5,633 bases of DNA from NCBI GenBank assembly GCA_011605715.1, contig JAAOZO010000146.1:1-5633 (forward strand), in the 5' to 3' direction. The position numbers and the translations under genes are program-made. Under the pieces are notes generated by a model. The model ran no database searches. It was not told the DNA's origin and was given only the letters and a program-made list of their open reading frames with translations. This stretch comes from Nitrososphaerota archaeon. Its GTDB lineage: Archaea; Thermoproteota; EX4484-205; JAAOZO01. Every line of letters starts with the position of its first letter. Positions within the stretch are counted from its first letter, which is position 1. This document shows positions 1-5,611 of this stretch, one piece after another.

Positions 1-1133
1 ATCAAAGTTTAAGTGCTGGAAGAGTTCAAACACCTGTGCTGGGCTGGATAATAAAGAGATGGCAAGACCACAAGAAAAAGCAATACGTGTTTAAAATCTT
101 TTTACCAAACAATGTTTCCTTCTCTATAGTTAAGGCAAAAGGTTCGATCAAGAATGTAAAGGATTACGTAAGCAATCTATACACTGCCTGGAGAGTTGAA
201 GATCTTGGTAGCTTTAAAGAAACGCTTTCTCCTCTTCCTCCATATACAACAAGTGATTTAATAAAAGATGCCAGTAGGCTTCTGGGCTTTAGTGCTGAGA
301 AAACAATGACTGTAGCTCAACAGTTATTCGAGCTCGGTCTAATCACTTATCACAGAACCGATTCTACAAGAGTTTCCTCGTATGGTATTAAGGTGGCTAA
401 GGATCTTATAGAGGACTTATATTCATCTGATGTTTTTCAAGCTAGAAGCTGGGAGGTAACAGGTTCAGGCATACAAGCTGCACATGAGTGTATAAGACCT
501 ACAAGAGCTATCGATCTTAAGACCCTACAAAATCTAGTAAGAACTGGAACTTATCGCTTTCCAATAAAGCTAACAAACGATCACTTTAAGCTTTATCAAA
601 TTATACTTAAGAGATTCGTAGCAAGTCAGATGAAAAATGCAGTTATACAAAAACAAAAAATTAAGATTTCGAACGATGTAGTGGGGGAGGAAGTAGAACT
701 TTCAATTAGTACTAAAGTTCTAGAGCCAGGATACACTTTAGCAACAGGTGCTCATGTTTTGCAGCCAATTAATGCAGGGCTATTTAAACCAAGTAAAGTT
801 GATAAGTATCTAGTGCCTTCCACTTCTCTTTTCACACAAGGAGAAATTGTTGAAGAGATGAAGAAAAATGGAATAGGCCGACCTTCAACCTATGCTAAAA
901 TAGTAGATACTTTACTGAAGGAAGGGTATGTACGCGATTACAATGGTAGACTGATCCCGACAAAAAAAGGCATTTCTGTTTTTTCATTTCTTAAAGAAAA
1001 GTATGGTACTTTTGTCTCAGAAGAACTAACCAGAAAGCTCGAAGAGACTCTAGATAAAATAACAAGTAACGAAGTAAATTACGTTGAAGTTATTGACTCT
1101 TTGTACAGTGAGATAAAAGCTCTTCCACCTTAA
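1..1133 (+). CDS. rgy: Reverse gyrase, C-terminal part of topoisomerase IA domain (5' truncated by window)
   Basis: Reverse gyrase introduces positive supercoils into DNA with ATP, using a helicase-like half fused to a type IA topoisomerase. Only the topoisomerase end is visible. The frame is open from the first base (first whole codon at 3) and reads SLSAGRVQTPVLGWI, the conserved type IA motif, so the GTG at 36 is an internal valine and not a start. The catalytic tyrosine is the TAT at 348-350, in LGLITYHRTDSTRVS. The histidine after it and the later AHECIRPT (about 480-500) are typical of reverse gyrase rather than bacterial TopA. NGIGRPSTYAKIVDTLL (about 867-917) and GRLIPTKKG are the remaining conserved blocks, and the protein ends a little after the usual C-terminal helix. 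No frameshift is seen. Whether the helicase half is fused upstream or encoded separately, as in Nanoarchaeum, cannot be judged here. Confidence 0.95.
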   Translation, partial: QSLSAGRVQTPVLGWIIKRWQDHKKKQYVFKIFLPNNVSFSIVKAKGSIKNVKDYVSNLYTAWRVEDLGSFKETLSPLPPYTTSDLIKDASRLLGFSAEKTMTVAQQLFELGLITYHRTDSTRVSSYGIKVAKDLIEDLYSSDVFQARSWEVTGSGIQAAHECIRPTRAIDLKTLQNLVRTGTYRFPIKLTNDHFKLYQIILKRFVASQMKNAVIQKQKIKISNDVVGEEVELSISTKVLEPGYTLATGAHVLQPINAGLFKPSKVDKYLVPSTSLFTQGEIVEEMKKNGIGRPSTYAKIVDTLLKEGYVRDYNGRLIPTKKGISVFSFLKEKYGTFVSEELTRKLEETLDKITSNEVNYVEVIDSLYSEIKALPP

Positions 1134-1186
1134 GTCTTTTGGAACTAAATATTTTATAGCCAAAACCCTCGACTAAAAGCGTAAAC

Positions 1187-1196
1187 CTTTTAATCT
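1187..1196 (+). promoter_or_regulatory. Candidate TATA box for the DRG-like/mtq2 operon
   Basis: CTTTTAAT at 1187-1194 is preceded by an A-containing stretch (GTAAAC) that could serve as a weak BRE. Its centre is about 30 bases before the TTG start at 1221, close to the distance expected for an archaeal promoter giving a leaderless or almost leaderless mRNA. No Shine-Dalgarno at normal spacing is seen before that TTG, which agrees with leaderless initiation. A second AT-rich box (ATTTTATA, about 1150-1157) is an alternative. Assignment is by eye only. Confidence 0.4.
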
Positions 1197-1220
1197 AGCA
1201 TTAAAAATCAAATTGCAGAG

Positions 1221-2348
1221 TTGGTTACTAACTTACCTCCTCAGGCTCAAGCTCAATACAAAAAAGTGGTGAGTTCGAAAACAAAGAAGGAGAAACTTGA
1301 AAACCTTAAAATTTTTCTATCTATGATACCTGAACATAAGGGAACAGAAAAATTAAGAGCGCAGGTAAAGAAACAAATCTCAAAGCTCGAAAAAGAAATG
1401 GAGGAGGAAAAAGAAAGGAAAAAGCGAATAAGTCAAAGAAAGGCTTCGATCGAGATTGAGAAATCCAGCAATAGCTTAGTTTTTCCTTTACTTTATCTTA
1501 GTCAAGAAACTTTAAGTAAGGTTATGCTTAGCTTCAATGAAAAGTTAGACTTATGGACTTTTCTAAGTAAGCCCATAACTACAGAAATCGAAAAAGTTAA
1601 GTTAATCATAGTTCCTATCCCGTTGCAACTTATTCAAGAATCAACTTATCTCGAAGCACTAGCACAGGCTGATTTAATCTTCCTTCTAATCTCCAATCAA
1701 GATGAAATAAAAGATTTTTTTGAGGCAATAAGCTTTCTAAGGTCTCGTAACTTTTATCTACTAAATAAAGAGTCAGAGGCAGTTGTTGTGAAGTCTAGTA
1801 TAAAGGGAATTCTCTTCGAGGGAAAATCTAGATTTATTGAAGATATCGAGGAAGTAAAGAAAAATCTGCTGGGGGTAAAAATAGAGGGGGTAACCATTAG
1901 GTTGCAGGAACTTACAACAAGTTATGCATTAGAAGCTTCTGTTAAGCCAAACTCAAGAAAATTAAGCTATTTGGTAGTTGTTGACGATAAAGCTTATGAA
2001 AATTGTGATAAAATAAGAAGTGAGTTTATAGAAAAAATATCTTATCCAATTGTTGTGAGGCTGGAAGAGTTAGGTAAAAAAAGCTTATTTTTAGAAAGAG
2101 TTCTCTCCATATGTGAAAAAATAAGAGTTTTTACAAAAGAACCAAGAGAAAAAGAGTATTCTAATGAACCAATACTTCTGCCGAAGGATTCTTCTGTATT
2201 AGATTTAGCACGTAAAATACATAAGGAGTTAGCTGAAAACTTCAAGTATGCCCTTATAATACGAGGAAAGGACCAACGAAAAGTGATAAAGGTTGGAAAA
2301 GATTTTAAGTTAAACGATGGGGATGTTGTTGAAATACATTCACGTTGA
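1221..2348 (+). CDS. DRG-family protein with degenerate GTPase domain (probable pseudo-GTPase), TGS domain intact
   Basis: DRG proteins are translation-associated GTPases with an N-terminal helical domain, a G domain and a C-terminal TGS domain. The family start is clear: MVTNLPPQAQAQYKK, then a charged helical segment with HKGTEKLRAQVKKQISKLEKE (residues 39-59) that continues as coiled coil to about 75. The TGS domain (about 304-375) is also clear, with RVFTKEP, LARKIHKELAENFKYA and DGDVVEI. The length, 375 residues, is normal for the family. The middle is not normal. Where GxPNVGKS is expected (about 88-100) there is no glycine-rich loop and no GKS. The DTPG position reads VPIPLQ (131-136), and the NKxD position reads VVDDKAYE (253-260). 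Flanking core strands survive, such as ADLIFLLIS (150-158). The open frame is unbroken, so this looks like a maintained nucleotide-free protein and not a pseudogene. TTG is the start because a stop (TAA, 1191-1193) lies close upstream and no better codon fits. The next gene overlaps its end. Confidence 0.8.
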   Translation: MVTNLPPQAQAQYKKVVSSKTKKEKLENLKIFLSMIPEHKGTEKLRAQVKKQISKLEKEMEEEKERKKRISQRKASIEIEKSSNSLVFPLLYLSQETLSKVMLSFNEKLDLWTFLSKPITTEIEKVKLIIVPIPLQLIQESTYLEALAQADLIFLLISNQDEIKDFFEAISFLRSRNFYLLNKESEAVVVKSSIKGILFEGKSRFIEDIEEVKKNLLGVKIEGVTIRLQELTTSYALEASVKPNSRKLSYLVVVDDKAYENCDKIRSEFIEKISYPIVVRLEELGKKSLFLERVLSICEKIRVFTKEPREKEYSNEPILLPKDSSVLDLARKIHKELAENFKYALIIRGKDQRKVIKVGKDFKLNDGDVVEIHSR

Positions 2349-2967
2349 TAAAGACGAATTTCGTCTTATAAAAGTAGGCTGCTATGAGTTGCTCTTACAT
2401 CCTTCTGTCTATCCTCCATCTGAAGACACGTTCTTTCTTTTTGACACCTTAGACTTTTTTATTAATTCGTTAAAACTTAAAGTTGTAGCAGAACCTTGTA
2501 CTGGTAGTGGGCTTGTATCGATAAGGATAGCTTCACTTGGAGCTAACTTATTGGCTTCAGACCTTAACTTTTTAGCTTGTTATGTTGCTAAAGAAAATTT
2601 AAAAAAGAATACATTGTACTACAACGTAAACGTTGTTTGTGGTAACGTTCTAGATTTTGTTAGGGGAGGAAGTCTATCCTATATAGTTTGTAACCCTCCT
2701 TACCTTCCAGATGAAAGAAAGGATCTTGACCGCTTTTTATGGTGGAATGGTGGCGAAGATGGAGTCGAACTTATAGAAAAGTTAATCGCTTCAGCAAAAA
2801 ATACATTAAAAAGAGGTGGAGGTCTCTTATTTTTAGCTTCGAACTTAACAAATCTAACTCGAATAAAGAACCTTCTAGTTAAGAGCGGTTTCTCACTAAA
2901 GCAAACAGTAGCGAAGGACTTGGGCGAAGAACAACTTATTGTTTTTTATTCCACCAAAGAAAGTTAG
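2317..2967 (+). CDS. Mtq2/HemK-type release factor glutamine N5-methyltransferase
   Basis: This is a class I SAM-dependent methyltransferase of the archaeal/eukaryotic Mtq2 (N6AMT1, HemK-related) type, which methylates the glutamine of the GGQ motif in class 1 release factor, normally together with Trm112. Visible motifs are VYPPSEDTFFLFDTL (31-45), matching the Mtq2 N-terminal signature; the SAM loop EPCTGSGLVSIRIA (59-72); ASDLN (80-84) with the ribose-binding aspartate; the catalytic NPPYLP (126-131); and WNGGEDGVELIEKL (143-156). It lacks the long N-terminal helical domain of bacterial PrmC, as expected for Mtq2. The ATG at 2317 overlaps the DRG-like gene by 32 bases; in-frame ATG 2323 or TTG 2329 are also possible, since residues before about 20 are not conserved. 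The overlap implies co-transcription and perhaps translational coupling. Its stop codon overlaps that of the convergent ksgA gene. Function is assigned by family; the release-factor substrate is inferred. Confidence 0.88.
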   Translation: MGMLLKYIHVDKDEFRLIKVGCYELLLHPSVYPPSEDTFFLFDTLDFFINSLKLKVVAEPCTGSGLVSIRIASLGANLLASDLNFLACYVAKENLKKNTLYYNVNVVCGNVLDFVRGGSLSYIVCNPPYLPDERKDLDRFLWWNGGEDGVELIEKLIASAKNTLKRGGGLLFLASNLTNLTRIKNLLVKSGFSLKQTVAKDLGEEQLIVFYSTKES

Positions 2968-3764
2968 AATCTAATAACTTTTGAAAGCCCTAAAAATTCT
3001 TCTGGTGTTAACTGAAAAACTCTTTTTTCCATTATTTCTTTAAAACTTTTGGTCACCTCTTCTTTGTTCTTAATATTTGAAAATCTAATTGCTTTCTTAA
3101 GTAGCTTTAATCTGTACTTAAATAATTCTTTTAATGTACACTCTAGGGTACGAAAGTCTATACTTTCAAAAGACTTATTCTTCGGAGTTATTCTTACTAA
3201 CGCTATATCTACTTTTGGAGGAGGAAAAAAACTTAGTCGGTTTATGGTCTTTATTATACTCACTTCTGCAAAGAAATAAGAAATAACAGAAAGTCTTCCA
3301 TAGCTCTGCGTTCCTGGTTTAGCTACAAGCCTATTCGCGAATTCTTTCTGAAATGTTAAGATAGCAACACGAGGATGTTCTCGTAGTACTTTTAAAAAAA
3401 TTTTAGAAGAAATTGAAAATGGTGGATTTGAAACATTTACTTGATGATTTGGTGTTTGACTTCTTAAATAGTCTTCGTTCATTAAAACTACGTTGCTTCT
3501 ATCTTTAAATTTATTTAATAAAAAGTTAAAAAGTTTCTTGTCTGGTTCATATATATAAAGTTTTTTAGGGTTAAATTCCAGTATTTTTTCGGAAAGGAAT
3601 CCCATTCCACCTCCAATCTCCACTACTTCATCTTCATTAGTTATTTGGGCTTCCCTTAACATTAATTCTAGAAGTTTCTCATCTAGAGCAAAATTTTGTC
3701 CCATCTTTTTGTTCGGCTTAACCTTTATTCTTCTTAGTAGTCGCAGAATTTCTAATTTGTCCAA
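2964..3764 (-). CDS. ksgA: KsgA/Dim1 16S rRNA adenine dimethyltransferase
   Basis: KsgA/Dim1 dimethylates two adjacent adenines in the 3'-terminal hairpin of 16S rRNA, late in small-subunit assembly. The 266-residue protein has the family order: KPNKKMGQNFALDEKLL (16-32, usual GQNFL/GQHFL block), SAM loop VEIGGGMGFLSEKI (48-61), acidic YEPD (72-75), NED (96-98) for adenine contact, catalytic SNPPFSISS (112-120), then LTFQKEFANRLVAKPG (136-151), YGRLSV and FFPPPKVDIALVRI (179-192). The catalytic motif reads NPPF where most members have NLPY or NIPY. The start is a TTG, because a TGA lies in frame three codons upstream. GGGAG abuts this TTG with no spacer, which is an unusual position for a ribosome binding site. 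It follows the DUF655 gene by 23 bases on the same strand and is surely co-transcribed with it. Its stop overlaps the convergent mtq2 stop. Confidence 0.93.
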   Translation of the reverse strand: MDKLEILRLLRRIKVKPNKKMGQNFALDEKLLELMLREAQITNEDEVVEIGGGMGFLSEKILEFNPKKLYIYEPDKKLFNFLLNKFKDRSNVVLMNEDYLRSQTPNHQVNVSNPPFSISSKIFLKVLREHPRVAILTFQKEFANRLVAKPGTQSYGRLSVISYFFAEVSIIKTINRLSFFPPPKVDIALVRITPKNKSFESIDFRTLECTLKELFKYRLKLLKKAIRFSNIKNKEEVTKSFKEIMEKRVFQLTPEEFLGLSKVIRF

Positions 3765-3787
3765 CTCCCTTTTTCACGTCGTCCTTA

Positions 3788-4339
3788 TTATCTAACAAAA
3801 AGCTTATATTTCTGCTTTGTAGAAAGTTCCTCCTTAATTCTTTCTGCTATTATTTCCTTTATGTTGCTTACTCCTGTCCTTTCCTCAAATTCTTCAAATG
3901 ACTTAAATGCGCTTTTTTCTCTTTCTTCTATTATCTTTTTTGTGATGTTTTTTCCAATTCCGGAAAGTAGTTCATAGCTATGTAGCTTAGGTGTTATTAG
4001 CCCCATTGAATTTATCATTCCTATGAATCTCTGTTCATTTAATTCTATAATCCTTATTAGCACTTGTTTTAAGTTGTCTTTTGCTTCCATCGTTAAGTCC
4101 TCATAGTAAATTCTAGAAAGAACGGCAACTGTTCGTTGTTCTTCTCTCGAAAAAAGTGGTACTCTTTGTCCTATAGCGAGTCTTCTTCCTCCGAAAACTT
4201 GAAGCTCCAAAAGGAAAAAATACTCCTCCCCTACCGCCTGCGCATATGGAATAGGTTCCTTTCTCCAAAACCGTTTTGGTGTCCCTCTATCCATGTAATC
4301 TAAAATCCAAGCAAAGTTCTCTTTTTGTCTTCTCTCCAT
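3788..4339 (-). CDS. DUF655 archaeal protein with C-terminal helix-hairpin-helix
   Basis: This matches the archaeal DUF655 family (COG1491), predicted nucleic-acid-binding proteins of unknown biochemical role that are commonly encoded directly before ksgA. The N-terminal part (about 10-65) is a small beta-rich region: WILDYMDRG, a YFFLLELQVFGG strand and LAIGQRVPLF. Residues 80-115 are helical. The C-terminal part carries a helix-hairpin-helix, HSYELLSGIGKNITKKIIEER (120-140), with the LLSGIGK hairpin, followed by a second helical repeat with FEEFEERTGV and a basic tail. The length, 183 residues, is ordinary for the family. The ATG has a good Shine-Dalgarno, GAGGT on the minus strand at 4349-4345, five bases before the start, unlike the TTG genes here. 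It is the first recognisable gene of the operon with ksgA. The usual upstream partners, RpoF and L21e, are not recognisable. A role in rRNA processing or translation is inference from context. Confidence 0.9.
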   Translation of the reverse strand: MERRQKENFAWILDYMDRGTPKRFWRKEPIPYAQAVGEEYFFLLELQVFGGRRLAIGQRVPLFSREEQRTVAVLSRIYYEDLTMEAKDNLKQVLIRIIELNEQRFIGMINSMGLITPKLHSYELLSGIGKNITKKIIEEREKSAFKSFEEFEERTGVSNIKEIIAERIKEELSTKQKYKLFVR

Positions 4340-4344
4340 TTTTT

Positions 4345-4349
4345 ACCTC
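4345..4349 (-). promoter_or_regulatory. Shine-Dalgarno of the DUF655 gene
   Basis: GAGGT on the minus strand lies five bases before the ATG at 4339 and is complementary to the archaeal 16S 3' end (ACCUCC). It is the best-placed Shine-Dalgarno sequence in the window and supports this start codon. The leader is therefore translated by the Shine-Dalgarno route, consistent with an upstream untranslated region or a short upstream gene on the same transcript. Confidence 0.7.
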
Positions 4350-4358
4350 ACTCTCTCC

Positions 4359-4571
4359 TTAACCAAAAATAGGATGGGGTAATTTCTTTACAGAAGATGA
4401 AAGTATTAAGAATAAAGAGTAATATTTTTTAAAGTATTTTCCTAAGTAAATTAAGGTCCAAGTTCTTAAAAGTTCATACGGCTTTTTAAGGTACATCTCT
4501 ACGTTCTTACTACTTATAATCTCATGGATTTCTTTAAAAACTTTAGCTTCTTGTACTTTCCTTATGTGCTC
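4359..4571 (-). other. Unassigned 70-codon open frame upstream of DUF655; possible small gene or rpoF remnant
   Basis: Between an in-frame TAA (4574-4572) and the TAA at 4361-4359 the minus strand is open for 70 codons in coding-like sequence: charged and helical at first (VQEAKVFKEIHEIIS), then aromatic and basic (LLRTWTLIYLGKYFKKYY). The only ATG is at 4496, giving 45 residues; no GTG or TTG is in frame. The stop lies 19 bases before the DUF655 ATG, spacing typical of an operon. In archaea the gene usually found here is rpoF (RPB4-like). The EAK and LLRTW/YLGKYFKK pieces are loosely reminiscent of the RpoF N-terminal half, but the second half does not follow in any frame. It could equally be chance openness in AT-rich leader DNA. 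No function is claimed. Confidence 0.22.
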
Positions 4572-4604
4572 TTATAACGTCCTAGGAGAAAACTTTTTCT
4601 AAAG

Positions 4605-4615
4605 GCTTTTAAATA
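4605..4615 (-). promoter_or_regulatory. Candidate TATA box for the DUF655-ksgA transcript
   Basis: On the minus strand TTATTTAAAAG (4615-4605) is a good match to an archaeal TATA box. Transcription would start near 4584, giving a leader of about 245 bases before DUF655 that contains the whole unassigned open frame. A nearer alternative is CTTTAAAAAATATT (about 4434-4421), which would give a leader of roughly 65 bases. The sequence alone does not decide between them. Confidence 0.3.
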
Positions 4616-4656
4616 ATCAATGTTCTAAAGTTTGAATTTAAGGTGACCTAATTTAA

Positions 4657-4673
4657 AGCTTAAATACTAAGCT
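4657..4673 (+). promoter_or_regulatory. Candidate TATA box inside an inverted repeat, upstream of the Ost3/6-like gene
   Basis: AGCTTA (4657-4662) and TAAGCT (4668-4673) form a perfect six-base inverted repeat around AATAC. The TATA-like TTAAATA (4660-4666) lies within it, 22 bases from the TTG at 4685 and about 34 from the ATG at 4697. A second palindrome, AGGTGACCT, lies at 4641-4649. An operator overlapping the promoter is a reasonable guess, but AT-rich promoters readily make such repeats by chance. Confidence 0.35.
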
Positions 4674-4684
4674 GTAAAACTGAG

Positions 4685-5119
4685 TTGCTAGAAACAATGT
4701 CAAAAATTCTTGATGCCGTGTATTTTATCGATCACCTTCTAGATTATGTAGTGGATAAGTTTAGTCAATGGGTAAGTTCAGAGTCTCTTAGGTTAAAGGA
4801 GCTCCTTTATATTATTCTTATAGCTTTTATTTCTCTTCTGCTTGCAGGTGTTCCATATGTTTTGGTCTATCGTCCTCCATTGGTTTTTCCAGCTTCCAAT
4901 GCTATGGGGCTAACTTTCATCGATCCTGATAGGTATGGAGAAGGTGTTTTTGAGTGCTTTATCGTTGCTGCTCTTTATTTTTCCGGTCTTTATGGCATGA
5001 AACTTCTATATGAAAGGCTCGATAAAATAACTCCTTCGAACAAGTCAGAAATTGCCTTAATACTTGTAGCTGTAATTCTTGTTATTGGTATGCTTTATTT
5101 AGTAGGTACATGGAAGTAA
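4685..5119 (+). CDS. Ost3/Ost6-like three-helix membrane protein (putative oligosaccharyltransferase accessory subunit)
   Basis: The protein has an N-terminal region of about 38 residues that looks like an amphipathic helix (ILDAVYFIDHLLDYVVDKF), then three membrane segments at about 39-62, 88-109 and 122-141. The loop after the first carries YRPP (62-65). The second begins FECFIVAALYFSG and ends YGMKLLYE (103-110). This order resembles the last three helices of eukaryotic Ost3/Ost6 (human TUSC3/MAGT1), where IRGPPY is followed by an external loop, F.AE.I at the start of the next helix and GMVLLNEA at its end. The thioredoxin domain and first helix of Ost3/6 are absent. If the match is right, it would sit beside AglB and aid N-glycosylation; this is inference. 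ATG 4697 is an alternative start that removes four residues. Transcription is probably independent, from a promoter just upstream. Its stop lies 15 bases from the convergent carS stop. Confidence 0.6.
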   Translation: MLETMSKILDAVYFIDHLLDYVVDKFSQWVSSESLRLKELLYIILIAFISLLLAGVPYVLVYRPPLVFPASNAMGLTFIDPDRYGEGVFECFIVAALYFSGLYGMKLLYERLDKITPSNKSEIALILVAVILVIGMLYLVGTWK

Positions 5120-5134
5120 GTACTTCACTTTTGC

Positions 5135-5611
5135 TTACCACGGAACTCTTTTTACCTTAAGTATATACCCCACAACATTAGTAAATAAATGAATTAAAGG
5201 AACTGTAAAAATGAATGCTATTGTTGTATAAACATCTAAATGGCTTATTGGATAAGAAAACATAAGAGCCCCAAAAACAAAATCATACTGATCAAGTAAT
5301 GGAAATGGCTGACCTGGTTTTATTTTCATCCTTCTTTTAATAAACGCTCCAATTAAATCTCCAATTAAAGCTCCAAAGGATAGTGCCATACTTAGCATTA
5401 TACTTCTATTGATCAACACTCCAATTAGAAATCCTGTTGTTCCTCCTCCTATAAAACCTCCTATGGTTTTGTTTTTACCAAAAATTGGCTCGGAATCTAT
5501 GAATTTTTTTCCAAAATCTATTGGATAAATTCCTTTGAAGATAACAGCACTAGCATTTGCAAATAAAGCTGGAGCCATAAATGTATATCCTTTTATTAAA
5601 GCCGAAATCAA
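5135..5611 (-). CDS. carS: CDP-archaeol synthase (CTP:digeranylgeranylglycerophosphate cytidylyltransferase)
   Basis: CarS is a polytopic membrane enzyme that transfers CMP from CTP to 2,3-di-O-geranylgeranylglyceryl phosphate, making CDP-archaeol for polar ether lipids. Recognised motifs are APALFANAS (13-21) in the first helix, PIDFGKKFID (30-39), IFGKNKTIGGFIGG (43-56), GDLIGAFIKRRMKIKPG (84-100), PLLDQYDFVFGAL (104-116) and HLFTNVVGYILKVKRVPW (141-158). The VPW ending is also how I recall the Sulfolobus protein ending. About five hydrophobic segments are visible, as expected. At 158 residues it is at the short end for the family. The TTG at 5611 gives the usual distance to the PALFAN motif, but the frame stays open to the window edge (reading IGINFYT upstream of it), so the real start could lie outside. 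No convincing ribosome binding site precedes this TTG. Confidence 0.92.
   Translation of the reverse strand: MISALIKGYTFMAPALFANASAVIFKGIYPIDFGKKFIDSEPIFGKNKTIGGFIGGGTTGFLIGVLINRSIMLSMALSFGALIGDLIGAFIKRRMKIKPGQPFPLLDQYDFVFGALMFSYPISHLDVYTTIAFIFTVPLIHLFTNVVGYILKVKRVPW

Larger units (their letters stand above)
4340..4684. other. Divergent intergenic region (345 bases) between DUF655 and the Ost3/6-like gene
   Basis: No tRNA, rRNA, CRISPR or insertion sequence is seen here. The region contains the DUF655 ribosome binding site, a 70-codon open frame on the minus strand, promoter-like AT boxes for both directions, and two palindromes near the plus-strand promoter. In many archaea the space before DUF655 holds rpoF and rpl21e. 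At 345 bases there is room for an RpoF-sized gene of about 110 codons but not for both, and no intact rpoF is read in any frame. Confidence 0.6.

Noticed and set aside
36..1133. GTG at 36 as the start of a separate short topoisomerase gene
   Set aside because: The frame is open to base 1 and encodes the conserved SAGRVQTPVLG block across position 36, so the GTG is an internal valine of a longer protein.
2042..2245. 67-codon open frame on the minus strand
   Set aside because: It lies wholly inside the TGS-containing end of the DRG-like gene, has no family resemblance, and is explained as the antisense of real coding sequence.
1221..2348. DRG-like gene as a pseudogene
   Set aside because: The frame is complete, family-length, and both terminal domains are well conserved; erosion is confined to the nucleotide-binding motifs, which argues for altered function rather than decay.
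3021..3030. T-run TCTTTTTTCC as a terminator for the mtq2 transcript
   Set aside because: It could act as one, but it lies within ksgA coding sequence where T-runs on this strand are frequent, so one run cannot be singled out without 3'-end data.
3049..3279. 76-codon open frame on the plus strand
   Set aside because: It lies wholly inside ksgA on the opposite strand, where conserved KsgA motifs account for the sequence; no start signal or recognisable domain is seen.
4390..4470. C/D box guide RNA suggested by AAGATGA near 4393
   Set aside because: The C-box match is imperfect and no CTGA D or D' box follows within the expected distance.
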